Source: Sindora glabra
Taxonomy: Eukaryota; Streptophyta; Magnoliopsida; Fabales; Fabaceae
Assembly (NCBI GenBank): GCA_020226215.1
Contig: CM035233.1
Coordinates: forward strand, 69,740,831 to 69,804,830
DNA: 64,000 bases
Direction of reading: 5' to 3'
In this document: positions 45,191 through 58,559 of the stretch, piece after piece
Layout: every line of letters starts with the position of its first letter
How positions within the stretch are numbered: position 1 is the stretch's first letter
Notes under the pieces: model-generated
Seen by the model: the letters and a program-made list of their open reading frames with translations, nothing else
Told to the model about the DNA's origin: nothing
Databases searched by the model: none
Program-made: the position numbers and the translations under genes

Positions 45191-48100
45191 AATAGGACTT
45201 TAAGCATGGTTAGGGTGAAGAAAGTTGTGATTTAATGAAAGAATAGCCTTCTATTTATCAAAAATTAAAAATAGATGTGAATTTAAATAAATATAATTTT
45301 TGGATATTTTAAAATAAATTTTATTTTATTTTTATGGGTACTATTTTTTTATCAGATGTCTTCAAAGGGAACGTTTGTATATACTTATTTGTGTTAAATA
45401 TATATAGAGAGAGAGACACACACACTTGCTAACGGGGTTTTTCAAACCGCAACAGCATTAATATATATACAAATTTTATATATAATAAAAGTACAAAAAT
45501 ATATTCTGCTATCGATAGATGTATTACAACAATTTGAGGATTACCATTCCTACCAATAGAAAAATAAAAGATTTTACGACAATTTTCTGTTGCTTTTCAA
45601 AATATTGATGAATATAAAAAATGATTTTTTAATAATTTAAGATGAAAAAATTGTTCATTACTGAAAAAAACTTAAGAGAAAAATGAAAAATATGTTCAAT
45701 TAAAATAAAAAAATATAAATAACAAATTGAAAGTTTTTAAATAATTAGGGTGCAATTAGACAGTAAATGAAATTATGAAGAGTATTATAACAGTTTAATT
45801 ATATTTTTTATGCAAATATAAAAATTACAATATTTTAAACCAAAAATTTCAAGTTCTAAAAAAAATCGATTACACGTTAAACAACTTGGAATACGTATAT
45901 ATCATAAATTATCTATATATTTAATATAATTTATTCTTTTAAAAAATTAAAAAAATAAAATATTCATGATTATGTAAAATAAAAGAGTACTTTAACAAAT
46001 GTACAATAAACTTCTCATAAAATCGGTCAATAATTATTGGCCAATAATTTTCAAATTATAATAAATAAAAATTTGCTTATATAAATCATTAGAAATTAAT
46101 TTTTTTGACAAGATCATGGAGCAAATTTTTTATTTTTGGAGGGAAATTAAATCGACCACAACTTGTGAACTTAACGGATCATCAAGATTGAAAGAATTTT
46201 AGCCTATGCTTATTTTGAGAAAAAAATAATTTTTTGCAAAAATATAAGTATAAACTATTGAAGAAAATAATTTATATATTTAATGTTAAATGTAATAAGT
46301 TTATGAAATATAACATCCGCTTTTTTAAAACAAAATTTTATTTTTTTATCATTATGACTTTAGAATTTTTTTTATCAAAAGGTATAAAAATATATGATAA
46401 TCTTTCATCTATAAATATAAGAAAATGAAAATTTTCTACTAAAATTATTTTTCAAAAAATAAACAAAATCTTATGTATAAATTATTCTCTCCCTCTCTCT
46501 CTGCCAATTAATTATAAGGATACTAGGGTTTAATTTTATCTCACCTAATAATTGAAACTGTGGTGAAAAGCAGGTTTTCATGGGAGGCAGCAACTGTAAC
46601 AGCATATACATTAATTATAATCAACTGGTTAAGCTATATTTCCCGAGTCAATGTCAAAATTAGCAATATATATAAATATTTATCAAATGTAAATTAGAAT
46701 ATACTGAAATCTTTTAGTTTAAATTACATTGGATATTTTCTTTGAAGGTTTTATATATTTCTATAAATTTTAATTTTAATTCTTGATTTTTTTATGTATA
46801 TATTTGATAATTTTTTTAACTCCTACTATTATTAAAAAAATACAAATTGGAATATTAGAAATATAGTACAGTGACGTTGGGTGTTCAGCCGTGAGGAAAT
46901 ACCAACAATGGCATCTGTTATTTAATCAATTTTGGATAATTTAATCCATTTCTTACAAGGAACCCCGTTGGATAGCACTGATCAGAACCATAAGCTCATG
47001 GGATAAGCACTTTTCAACTGTGATGGGAAAAAGATATCAGACTCATCAAATGCATGCACATAGGAGCACCTCATTTAACTTTTTATTGCATAATTATTCT
47101 CTCACAACCTTTTTACCTTATATAAATATGCAATAATATATTTTAAAACTGAATTCAGAAAATTAAAATAAGCAGAGAGCTCCTAAAATAAGTTATGTAC
47201 GTGCGTGCGTGATATATAATAATATAATATAATTATACACAAAGATTGATACATTGTATGAAAATATCAAATTCAAATTTTAATTATTATCAATTATATT
47301 AATTATTTATAATTTTTTTTAAAAAAATTTAGGTTGTTATATTAGAATGCAATCATAAGTATTTATGAAGTAAATATTTTAGATTATAAATATCTATATT
47401 TAACATAAATTAACAGTACGAGAGATATTTAATATGAATATTTAAAAGAATTTTGTCAAAATTTTTACAAGTATTTGAGAGCGATTAGTGATAGTGTTTA
47501 AAAAATTGAGCAGCTATAATTAAAAGCTTGCAGTCATTCCCATGCACATAATCCTGCAATATTAATTTTTAATAGATCTATTTTCATCTGTTATTTTCTT
47601 CCAAAGTTCAGAATTCTTTTACGTTAACCTATCCGTGTGTCAGTACACAGCGTTTTAACTATTTGATGCATATTTACCCAAAGAAGGAATTTTTTTAAAA
47701 AATATTATTCGTATTGATTTTTTTATGTATTATTACATGATGATATGATATGATTTATAATTTTCTGAGCAATGGGTGAGGATTGAATCAGAGTAACAGT
47801 TGTAAATTCTCCAAAGCAATTAAATTTAAATTTAAATAGTTTTCTAGGGGATGAATACGATGATTGATACTGATGATGACAGCCATGATGGTATGAACAT
47901 GATACAAGAAAACAACAAAGAGAACGACTATTGGCGGTGATTGTAATGTCTTTTTTTTTTTGGTGAAACAATTATGAGATATGGATTTTTGTTTTTCTCC
48001 ATTTTCCTTTAGAAAAGTCGTGGATGAAATTAATTAGTATTGGTAAATAGAGATGGTTGAGAAAGAGTACATATATGAATCTCGACAGACAATTCAGCAC

Positions 48101-48899
48101 TTCCTCTTATTTTGGTTTGCCCAATGTTTCAATACCATACATAGTTGTTTGCCGGTCACTTTCAAAATTAAATCCAAATTTATTTTCCTCAAGTTATCTT
48201 ATTCTGTAATTAAGTCCTCTTTCATGAAATCCTTCCCTACCTCAACGAACCACAAATAAAGTTCAAATGGCACCGCTATTCTTCAAGATATTATCAAATG
48301 CAAAGATCAAAGCATCGAGAAAGAGTTCAAAACCTTTAAGGCCACATCTAGCTAATAATTCGCCTCGTATATATATATTTTTTACCAGTAGTCCTTTAAA
48401 TACATGGGTGCAAGGATCTATAATTGAATTTAAAATATAAAAGAGGACAAAATTTTCGGAAGCCATCAAGGTGACTTGAGCCACTTATTTACTTTAATTA
48501 TATAAAAATGGTTTTTAAAGTTGCATTTGTTTTCATTTACATATATTGATAAAGAAATCATATGACATTTATATTTATAATTAAAAAATAATATTTAGAA
48601 TTATAATAATAAAGAAAAGTAAATTCCTCTTTAAAATAAAAAAAAAATTAAGCTCTTCTCATTTTGCATTAAATAAATAAAATACTTTTATTCATCTTAA
48701 TATTTTATAATCACATTTTGTAAAAAAAAAATGTTTTTTTGGCTCGAATAAATGAAGCCTGAATTTGCCTGCTACACCCTAAACCTGATGAACAAAGCCA
48801 TAAAAGAAAGAAATTCACGAGTCTTATTCATTTAATATTCCATATTTCCATATTGTTTTTGTGGGCTTTGTCTTACCATTATAACTGGAATGAAGAGAA
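45191..48899. other. AT-rich spacer, possible small RNase H relic
   Basis: A GA/CA microsatellite lies at 45410-45426. The minus-strand frame at 48484-48263 contains RGELLARCGLKGFELFLDAL, which loosely resembles the AELLA...GL.LALD segment of LINE RNase H domains; it is a weak match. The patches at 46500-47080 and 47860-48260 are more complex but unrecognised. Confidence 0.35.
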
Positions 48900-49390
48900 A
48901 TTGTCCCCTTTTTTGGGCCATGAGCAGGAGCATTTCTCGAGAAGGATATAGAAATGGGTTATGACCCAGTTAAGAACGGGCTTGGACATGTCACAGTTTG
49001 GATCAGCAAGAGGCCCACAAGAGGTCCAGAAGATCATGAAGTACTACTTTTGTTATTCACAAGAGGAAAAGTTCGATCTAGAATTAAATGGCTTAAATGG
49101 GGGGATAAGAAATTCAAAACTCTTTCATGCAACTAGCATTCAAAGAAGAGCAAGAAATAAGATTTTAAGGACACATAGACCAAATTCATGCCTTCGTCCA
49201 AAATTATTATCAAGTCCTCTTTACTTCTTCCAGGCTTGAAAATTTCTCTCAGCTCCTGCAACTCATTCTTCGGGCTGTTTCAGAAGAGAATAGTGCCCAG
49301 CTATTGAAATCGATTTCACAACATGAAGTGAAATCTGCTGTTTTCAGCCTTTGAGCTTTCAAATCTTCAGGTTCTGATGTGTCATTTTTC
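48900..49390 (+). mobile_element. LINE ORF2 linker fragment
   Basis: Reads, across frame changes, IKWLKWGDKKFK, KLFHATSIQRRARNKILR, then AQLLKSISQHEVKSAVFSL and FKSSGSD. This is the segment between endonuclease and RT in plant L1 elements (patterns WLKEGDRNTKFFHA, RRRRNRI and EEEVKEAVFSL). No RT core follows: the copy is cut off at about 49390 and AT-rich DNA takes over. Confidence 0.7.
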
Positions 49391-49429
49391 AGAAAAATTG
49401 GGATTTTTTGAAGCAAGATGTTTGATTAT

Positions 49430-50640
49430 ATTTAAAATTTAATTGATTATATGTTATAACATTATATATATTTATTTATGCACATATTTTTATATATTTT
49501 ATAACATAAAATAAGGATATAATTAGATAAATTTGAATTAATTATAATTTATGACATCATCTATTTATTTACTTTCTCATTTCTATTTAATTATATATAC
49601 TAAATTTATGATATTATATATTTATTTACTTAATTAATTAATTTTTAATTATTTATTATTTGAAATAAAAAATAATTATTTATTAAAAATATAAGTTGTA
49701 AATGAATTAAAATAAAAATAATAAATTTCTTAAAAATAATACAACATATAATATAAATTACTCAATATGATTTATTAAATTAAATTTTATTTTTTAGAAA
49801 ATTTATTGTACAAAAAATTCTAAAAATTCACTTATAAATTGTTAATTAGATCAATAAATCATAACTTGTTAATCAGGCTTTGTTTCATCCATAAATAAGT
49901 TAATTTGTAACTTATTAATTTAATTAATAAATTATAAGATAATATTTAAATATATTTTGTACATTAATTTATTCAAAAATAAATTCTAATTCAATAAATT
50001 ACTATAATAATAAGCTACCTTCAATAATTTTTAAGTTAGTAGAGCTTCAAATATTTTCAAAATTTATCATTTTCATTTTATAATATATGTCCTTAATAAT
50101 ATTTTATTAATTTAAATAATAATTAAATAAAAATTAATTAAATAATTGGATAAATAAATATATAATATCATAATAATTAAATGTAAAAAGAAAATAAATA
50201 AAATTATTTGATAACATAAATTATAATTAATAAAATTTTAATTAATTATATTCTTACTCTAAAATTTACATAAATAAAAATGAGTAAATTTATAAATATA
50301 TAATGCCATAAATAAATTTAATTTTATTTAATTATATAATTATTTTAAAATTTAAATATATAAAATATTTAAGTAAATAAATATATAAGATCATAAAATA
50401 TAATTAATTAAATTTTGAATAATTATATTTTTATTTTAATATAATTTTATCTTTCAGTAAATATATATTAATTTAATTGATACACATATTTATATTAATA
50501 TATTCTTTTATATTTTTAATTAATTTTAAAAAATACTTTTTATATAATTACTTATTAATTTTTATAAAAAATAAAAATTGAAATTAATAAATTATAAATT
50601 AATTTATTTATTACTCGTTTCAAATTGTTTACGACAAATA
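49430..50640. repeat. Head-to-head pair of AT-rich elements
   Basis: About 49430-49885 is an inverted, shorter copy and 49895-50640 a direct copy of the family at 44421-45190. They meet around the more complex junction GGCTTTGTTTCATCC (about 49877-49891), flanked by CATAACTTGTTAAT on one side and AAGTTAATTTGTAACTTATT on the other. The pair would fold into a very large AT-rich cruciform. Confidence 0.5.
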
Positions 50641-51192
50641 GTTGAATTCAACTCCACGTGGCGTACTCCGAGTAAAATACGGAACCATGGTTGCTGGTGA
50701 CCATCAGTTCCTTATAATTTTGGCCTATTTTCATATTATACTCCAGTTATCAAAATGTGCGACCCTATTCTCCGAGAGAAATTTGGCCCATCATTATAAT
50801 ATAATCTTCTCTTTTATTGCATTTTACAAACTGAGATCGACGTTTCCTGAATAATACAAGATAGGATAGGATTATAGTAATTATTATTTGAAAATCTAAA
50901 TATATATAATAAGTTTAAATTTGATCTAGTATAAAATATTTTATATTATTAATAAATAAAATAAAAATACAAAAAAAAATTAAAAAGTTTTAATAATAAG
51001 AAAAGTTTAAACGGTTTTAATTAATAAGACATCACATATCAGTTGCCGACTTTGGATTTCAAAATTTGAGATGACATAAAAAATTTAAAAATTATTAAAT
51101 TAAAATTATTCAATCATATTTCATTCTTTAATAAATCAAATTAAATAATCTCAATTTAAATTGTCCCAGTACCATAAATTTTAAAATTTTAA
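50641..51192. other. Spacer with AT-rich MITE-like tail
   Basis: 50641-50860 is more complex DNA with an open frame (50642-50854) that matches nothing. 51056-51192 resembles the palindromic blocks at 22.6 and 23.2 kb. Confidence 0.35.
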
Positions 51193-52276
51193 GGTTTTGT
51201 TTGGCTAGAAAAGAAAATGAGGGAGAAAGAAAATAAAGAAGAAAGAAAATAGAGGAGAAAAGTTATTTTCTTTAGGTTGTTTGGTTGTAAGAAAAAATAG
51301 GAGAGAAAGAAAGTGGAGAAAAAATATATATCTATATGTCTTTTTTTTTCAAATTTTTTTCTTAGAAAAGAAGGAAAACTAGGTCTGTGTGAATAAAAAA
51401 AGAAAGAAAATATATATCTATCTGACTTGAGCTTTTTAATTCAATAGAAAGAAATAAAAAATAACTAATTCAATAAATAAATAAGTGCACAATGTCATAT
51501 ATATGATTAATTAAAATTTAAGAAATTATATCCTTAACATAAATATTTTAATTATAATTATATAGTTTGACTTCAAAATAAATATAAATTAATTTATTAT
51601 ATATATATGTATTTTAATATTATTTATATTTATGAAATTATTTAACAATTAATTTAAATTTATATTTTAATATGATTAATTAACTTAAAATTTTTATAAT
51701 TACAATTAGCTACTAATAGAGTATTTAACAATTTCCTTCCGAACCGAATACTATTCCTTCCGAACTACAATCACCCCTTGTTTTGTCTTTTTTTCTTTTC
51801 ATTCAACAATTTCCCTTTCGAGCTTAGAATAGGCTTGAATTAAATGCGTCTCAAGCAACTTTCGGGTGCTTACAATTACAAACTTGGTCAGTAGGAAAAT
51901 TGCCTCTTTTTCTTACTTCCAACTTGGGAACCATGGCCGAACCTGGGAACAGCGCGACTAACACCAGCAAAAGACTAGCATCAACACAAAGCCATGAACA
52001 AGGAAAATAGCAGCCACGAATGATGGAAAGCAGTTCTGGCTACTAGAAAGCAGTTCCGTTCGTGCACTGCAACATTGCATTCGAGTTTTTTATCCCAATT
52101 TCTCCTCACATCGGAGGAGAAATTCTAACGGTGGGACCCATAACACTTTTTCAAATTTTTTTTCTCTTTCTCCCCTCCTTTCTTTTGCAGCCAAACGGTG
52201 AAAAATAATAATTTTTATCCTATTTTCTATCCGCTATTTCTCGTCTCGCCACTTTTCTACTCAACCAAACAAGCTG
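51193..52276. mobile_element. 1.08-kb TIR element flanked by TAA
   Basis: The left end is GGTTTTGTTTGGCTAGAAAAG and the right end, read inward, is CAGCTTGTTTGGTTGAGTAG followed by AAAAG. TAA stands immediately outside each end (51190-51192 and 52277-52279). A 3-bp T/A duplication and a TTTGTTTGG-containing inverted end fit a PIF/Harbinger-type (Tourist-like) non-autonomous element. The inside repeats GAGAAAGAAAG words, includes a piece of the AT-rich family (about 51420-51740), and has no transposase frame. Confidence 0.6.
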
Positions 52277-52279
52277 TAA

Positions 52280-53544
52280 GAATATTGTAAAATTCATTAA
52301 TAAATTATTGAATATTTTAACAAATAAAAATGGTAGATAAAATAAAAAATATTACATGTTACTATTAAATTAAATAAAAAATAATTCAATTTTATTTATT
52401 ATTTTAAAAAAAATAGAAATAAATATAAAAAAATAAATTAAAACTTATATAAAAAGTCTTCATTAAAAAATGAAATAGTTAAATTTTTTAATATTTATAT
52501 AGACATAAATTAAATAAAAATATTATATATATTGAAAGTAGAATTCAAAAATAAATTTTAAATTTTTTATATCATTAGATTGAGTTTTAGAATTTTGTTT
52601 CATTGTCTAATTGACAACTTTTAATTTACATTTTAAAATTAATTTCAAATCATACTTTCAAAGCATATAGAATTGCTTTAAATTAAACTAATGTAACTAG
52701 TAAAAAATTAAATAAGTTTAATAAAATAATTTACAATAATTATCTAAAATAATACATAGTTAACTTAAACTCAAGAAAATGAGTGAGCATACGCCGACGT
52801 ACACTGCAACCCGGATTCCCCTTGTGTAAATAAATAATAGTATAAAATTCACGATAAAATTTAAATTAAAACAAAAGTATAAATTTAATTTATTACGGGT
52901 ATAAAATATTATTATGAAAAAAAAATATTATTAAATAATAATAATAAAAAATTTAATAGTATTAAATTAATTTTAATAATTTTTTATTAATATAATAATA
53001 AATAAATAAATAATAATATAAAATTACTATTATAGATGAAATTTAAATCATATTTGCATCAAATTCAAATCGAGGTTAAATTATGAACATCGTCAGATTA
53101 CATCGCGAAGACTGTGTACCAAACAACCCACGTATTCACACCCAACAAGAACCGGTTTATCTTCTTTCTAACGTCATGCAAAAAGTTATGGGAAAAGTCA
53201 GAAAGAAATAATTCCCATGATATTAAATAACAGAAAAATCTAGCATTGTTTTCTATTTCCTAGTTGCAGAATTTCCCCGTCACTGCAACAGGACACGGAC
53301 AGTTGAACCAATTTATACCCGCATCTTGTTAATTTTTGACGATATTAGATTTTAAAAATGCCATTTGCGACTGTTTCTTCCTCCACACCATGGTCCAATT
53401 AATTTAATTAAATCAGCTTGACACATGAAAAGGTAAGCATCCAAAATATCTCTGTCTTGTTCAATTCTGACTCCTGCCAAACTGATAACAGAATTGCTAT
53501 TATCCAAGAAAGAGAAGAACTAGCCTTAGCAGGAAGGGGTCACC
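52280..53544. other. Upstream region of the VAPYRIN-like gene
   Basis: AT-rich to about 53050, then more balanced DNA that probably carries promoter and 5' UTR. I see no convincing TATA box at the expected distance. Confidence 0.4.
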
Positions 53545-54963
53545 ATGGACAGATTGGTGAAGTCAGAAGTGAAGGAAGTTGAGCTGATCTTCCAGAAGGG
53601 ACAGAAGTGCACGACGTTGTTCAAGCTTACAAACCTTATGCACACCATGCCGGTGGCTGTGTCTCTGACAACCTCGGACCCATCTCTGTTTTCGGTCAAT
53701 CGGCCATTTTCCGTTATCCCGCCTCTTTCTTCTTCATCCTACACACTGTTGCTTTCTCGGACAACCGATCAACCTCCTCTCTCTGTTCCCAACAACGTCG
53801 TCACCGTCCGGACCTCCATGCTCCCCACCGGCAAAGGCCACCAAGACTATCTTCGCCGTTTGTTCGCCAAACCAGGACCTCACGTTTTCAGAGACGCCAC
53901 GATGCCCATATCTTTCGTGGGTCCCCAAGTTGCTAAATCTCTGATTTTAAACCACACTCAAATACCAGAAAGTCGTTCCTTTTTCATGAAAGCGATATCT
54001 GGGTGTACCGTGTCTGAGCTCACAACGCTTCTAAGACTCGCCGTTGAACGTGGAAATGTTGATTTTGTTGTCGCTTTGATCGAGGCCGGTGCGGATGTGA
54101 ATTTCAGGGATTCAAATGAACAATCAATCATGCCCTTGGCCGTTCGCGCTGGGGAAATCGGTATTCTGAAGCTTTTGATTGATTACGGCTGTAAAATTGA
54201 CAAGTTGGTCGATTTGATTTTTCACGAAGCTGCAAAAGTGAACCGGCCAGACTTAATGAAGATTTTATTTCAATCTTATGCGGATCTAGACGTCAATTTG
54301 GGTAATTCAGAGGGAAGGACTCCGATTCATGTGGCCGCGATTCATGGGCATGTAAAAGTCATTGACTGTTGCCTTTCATTCGGGGGAAACCCAGATGTTG
54401 TGGATTGCGAAGGATGGACTCCACTTCATTGTGCTGCTTCAGAGGGTCATTTGATGGCTGTCAAGTGTTTGTTAAAATGCTCCAACGTAAAATATGCTGT
54501 GAATAAACATGGAAAGACAGCTTTTTCGCTTGCAATGGAAAATGGGCACACAAACCTGCTCGATTTGCTTCACTGGGGTGATGTGTTGCTCCGAGCAGCA
54601 AGGGTAGATGATATTCATAAATTGAAGAGCTGCCTTGCAGAGGGAGCAGCGGTGGATATGAAGGATCAGAATGGTTGGACCCCTTTACATTGGGCTGCAT
54701 TTAAAGGCCGAATTAAGAGTGTGAATATCTTGCTTGAACATGGAGCCAAAGTCGGTAGTGTTGATGATGCTGGGTATACTCCTCTGCATTGTGCAGTTGA
54801 GGCTGGGCACTTACAAGTTGCTCTGTTACTGGTTTCTCATGGCTCTACCGCTCATGCTAAGAGGACCTTCAAAGATGTTGCCCCTCTTAACTTGGATTCC
54901 TTAAAGAAACATATATCTTTTGATTATCCTTTGTATCAAGAACAAGGAAAAGCATCAATGTAG
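53545..54963 (+). CDS. VAPYRIN-like MSP-domain ankyrin protein
   Basis: Single-exon gene for a 472-residue cytosolic protein. Residues 1-125 form an MSP/VAP-like beta domain (MDRLVKSEVKEVELIFQKGQ at the start, MPVAVSL and VIPPLSSSSYTLLLS inside, ending at MPISFVG). Residues from about 160 to 440 hold some nine ankyrin units. The clearest are GRTPIHVAAIHGHVKVID (257-274), GWTPLHCAASEGHLMAVKCL (290-309), GWTPLHWAAFKGRIKSVNIL (377-396) and YTPLHCAVEAGHLQVALLL (411-429); the units at 190-250 and 320-370 are irregular. This architecture is that of VAPYRIN and VAPYRIN-like proteins, which act in membrane trafficking. Classical VAPYRIN is needed for arbuscular mycorrhiza and rhizobial entry. This product is shorter than VAPYRIN (about 540 aa in Medicago, from memory) and lacks its last repeats and tail, so the VAPYRIN-like branch is the better name. 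The start has a strong context (CACCATGG). No damage. Confidence 0.9.
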   Translation: MDRLVKSEVKEVELIFQKGQKCTTLFKLTNLMHTMPVAVSLTTSDPSLFSVNRPFSVIPPLSSSSYTLLLSRTTDQPPLSVPNNVVTVRTSMLPTGKGHQDYLRRLFAKPGPHVFRDATMPISFVGPQVAKSLILNHTQIPESRSFFMKAISGCTVSELTTLLRLAVERGNVDFVVALIEAGADVNFRDSNEQSIMPLAVRAGEIGILKLLIDYGCKIDKLVDLIFHEAAKVNRPDLMKILFQSYADLDVNLGNSEGRTPIHVAAIHGHVKVIDCCLSFGGNPDVVDCEGWTPLHCAASEGHLMAVKCLLKCSNVKYAVNKHGKTAFSLAMENGHTNLLDLLHWGDVLLRAARVDDIHKLKSCLAEGAAVDMKDQNGWTPLHWAAFKGRIKSVNILLEHGAKVGSVDDAGYTPLHCAVEAGHLQVALLLVSHGSTAHAKRTFKDVAPLNLDSLKKHISFDYPLYQEQGKASM

Positions 54964-57900
54964 GAGAAATCATCTTTCTGTCAGTTTTTGTTTTCTTTTT
55001 GAGAAATTTTTTTTTTCTCTGTATAGTTCTGTAATTTTCATATTGCTTGTGAATGGTGGTAGATAAAATGGGGGAGAGACAAAGAATCAGTGTTCTGATC
55101 CTAGTCAAGCTATACATCCAGTTTAGTCGGCATTTTGTTGACTTCATTTTAGTCTCATGTATCTATAATCTATGGGGAGGAAGATTAAAGATTGGTCTTT
55201 CATTCTTTGGCAATTGATTTTGTGGGCATTACGCATTTAATTGATAATTTGGTATCAAGTTGAAAATCTGAAAATTTCATTTCAGATTTTCTACAAACAA
55301 ACGGTCTAAATAATAATAAACGAAAATGCAATTTATAACATTAGGGTCTCGTTGAATAACGATTTGTTCCCTTTAATATGTGTAAATTGCATTTTTAAAC
55401 GTCAAACAAGTACAAATTAGTTCCTTAAAATTATGAAAATATCGCTTGGCTATTAATTTTAATTATAAGCCTATATATATGTTACATCCCCATTTTTTAG
55501 ATGTTATTTATTTTTCTTTAAAATTCAATGCTCACTTTGAATATATTATTAGTTTCAATTATTATTTAAACTTAAATCATAAAATTTATATTTTTTTCAT
55601 AAAACAAAATATTTAATTTAAATTTTGTACGTTGTAAATGAAAAGGCAAGTTTTTATAATACATATGCAATACATTTACTCATTTAGATTTATAAATAAT
55701 AGTTAATTAATATTTTGTATATTTTTTATAAAAATCTAACAGAGTGATTTATAATTTTTTTAATTTAATGATGTAATAGCCAAATTTATAAAGTTTAAAC
55801 GGAGGAGGGGAGGAATAATATATGTTTAGGAGTTTTCACTGGTTGGAAAAAATTATATTAGTACTAAAAATTCAATATTACTTCCATAAAAATATTATCA
55901 AATATATTATTTTTTTAATTCAGCAATCTAATTTTTCCAAGAATAACTAATTTTATGTCAAAAATGCATATTTTTTTATTAGATTAAATTGTTGAATTAG
56001 AATAATAATATATTTAATAATATTTATATGAAAATAGTATTGAATTTTTAAGCCAGATTTATTCTGTGTTAGTTGAAGGAAAAGACAGTGTAACATATGA
56101 TACCGTTACGAATGTTACAAGGAAGAAAACTAATTATATCATTTGCATATAAAAGATTAGTGGAATGTATTTCTGTAGCCTTCCTCTGGGAAGACGATAT
56201 TGAGGTATGAACGGGAATACAATCACCCCCCGTTTTGATGCTTAGCGTAGGAATGACCATGGGTCATGTTTAAATAGGTGCTTCGTCACTTTAAAAAATT
56301 CAACAAATTTGATCGAAAGATTCAAAACTGACCGTATTAAATTTGTATATAGCTACCCATTCATATGTATCTTTACTTTAATTTATTTATATTAATTATC
56401 TTTATTTTAATTTATTCATGTTAATTTTTAGAGTAAAAAGAAGTGGAAATAAATTAAATTATCCATTGGGACCCATAACTTAACTTAATTTTGAGCAAAT
56501 TTAATTTTTTTTATGTAAATAGGTTAGATCAAATAGATATGTCCATTTAAATAAATATAATAAATATATTTTTTTAGATTTAGCTTGTAATCATCAGCTT
56601 ATTTAATAATTAATATGTATATATAATATAATATAACATTATAGCATATATATATAAAATATAAAGTAAAAGACTCTAATCTTTCCTAAGTTTTGTTGAA
56701 GATACACATTCTTTCCCTATAATTTAAAAACTTACATGTTAGTCCAAGTTAGATTTTTCATCCAAAATATTTGATGAATAGTCAACTTTGCTTCCTTCCA
56801 TATTGTTTGTTTTATTTTATAATTATCAAATGATCATTCTACACTTATATGTATAAGTAATAATAAGAGTGATTAAATTATTAGATATACAGATATATGA
56901 TCTTGGGATGATGAAAAAAATTAAATCCTCCAACAAACACCATATTGCATTTGAGTCAAAGGTTCACAACCATCCTATATTCATATTGATTTGCGGATAA
57001 TTTAACTCATTTTTCACTCTAAAATACCTTAAGCCCCCTTATACTTTGTGTGTTGGAAGGAGATGGGGGATAACCATTGCAACAGTATAAAAGGAAAGGT
57101 ATAGGTACAAGGAAAGCTTAAAGTGACTCAACAATGACTAACAAGTAGTACAACTTTGATAAGGGAGAAAAACAAATGAAAAGGAGGTCAAAACTTATAA
57201 AGAAACAAGGAAGCTAACATGATATATCATAAATTCGTAATTTAGCTTTGTGGTGCAGAGATTCACTAATTTCATAAAATCATATGAAAAAATCCTGACC
57301 AAATTCAAAGAAATTATCAATTTTATTGTGTTTAGCTAAGAAAATTGATTATCTTTAGAAAATGATCTCTCATTAAATTTGATTTGTTGTTAAGATTCAA
57401 GCAAAGAGTCTCGTAATCTCAAGATTTGTCTTCATCAAGGTTTTTATTTAGCCTATTGGAAATGGAGATAGGCTTTTTGAAGTAGAATGGATAGCTATAG
57501 AAGAGTTTAGAAAAGAACAATGTTTTTAAGATAGTACTTGTCTTTAGATTTAGTCTTTGTTAGTCAGATTTTAGATTACGAAACTCATTAACCCATTTTT
57601 TTTTATGAAATTTATGTGTCTCAATTAATTTTCAGTCATAATTTGAGATGTATTTCATTTCTTATCAATGAAGTATATTTGACGACTTTTATTATTTTGC
57701 TATTTATACTTTTTTTGGTGTTTTGATTAATCAAAATAAATTTTATGCTCCAAACCTCCTTACATAATAATGATAATAATGGTGATGAAATGATAATTAT
57801 GCATGATTTACTCTTTTACTTTCTCAAATCTTTAGGTTTTGCTTTTGCATTTTTTAAAGGGAAATATTATTTAACCTTTGGGCATAATAAATCAATGGAC

Positions 57901-58559
57901 TGGTTTTATTAGTTGGAAAAGTAAATTATGTTTTCTTCAACAATTTTTAAGTTAAAAACAATTAACATACATTATAGAGAAATAAGAGAAGCAAATTCAT
58001 TAAAGGTAAACTTGCTTTATTTTAGCCTTTTGGCAACAATAATGAAAGGGCAAACTGGACATTATTTTGTCAAATTTAAACATAAGAGTCAAATAAATGG
58101 AATATGCCATTGTTAGTTTAAAGTGGAGTTTTGTGTAGGGTTATTTTTCATCTAGAGAGAGGTTAGTATAAGATTTAAAATAAGAATGAAGGTCTATATA
58201 TTTTTTCAAAACTTAAGAGAAGAGTAAAGTAGTTTACTTTGAAATATATTAATATATAAATTAATATAATTTAAATATATATAATTATGAATATAGACCT
58301 AATTTAATTATTGATTTATTTTTTTAATTTGAAGTTTTTAACTTATTTAAAAATTTATTTATATAATCAAATTTTTAAATAAATTAATAGGTCATATCAA
58401 ATTTTTTAAATAGATTTGGTTAAGTTCAAATTTTGATGATATATAAATTAATAAGTCACACTTAAACTAATAATTTAAAGTAAAACTTAGTATATTTTCA
58501 CCCCAAAAAGTAAATTTGAGTTGAGCAATTACTATTTTTCACATGCTGGTAGGCTAACC
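54964..58559. other. 3' flank of VAPYRIN-like gene and spacer
   Basis: The first 250 bases probably hold the 3' UTR. Beyond that lies AT-rich spacer. 57000-57660 is more complex, possibly old transposon DNA, but no frame is recognisable. The small frames at 56069-56260 and 57928-58116 are not convincing. Confidence 0.4.

Noticed and set aside
53607..53936. Open frame of 109 codons overlapping the VAPYRIN-like gene
   Set aside because: Shadow frame inside a clear coding exon; its translation is basic, low in hydrophobic order and matches nothing.
56069..56260. Minus-strand frame containing LLYANDIISF, like a LINE RT box
   Set aside because: Only a few residues match and the flanks contain no other RT motifs.
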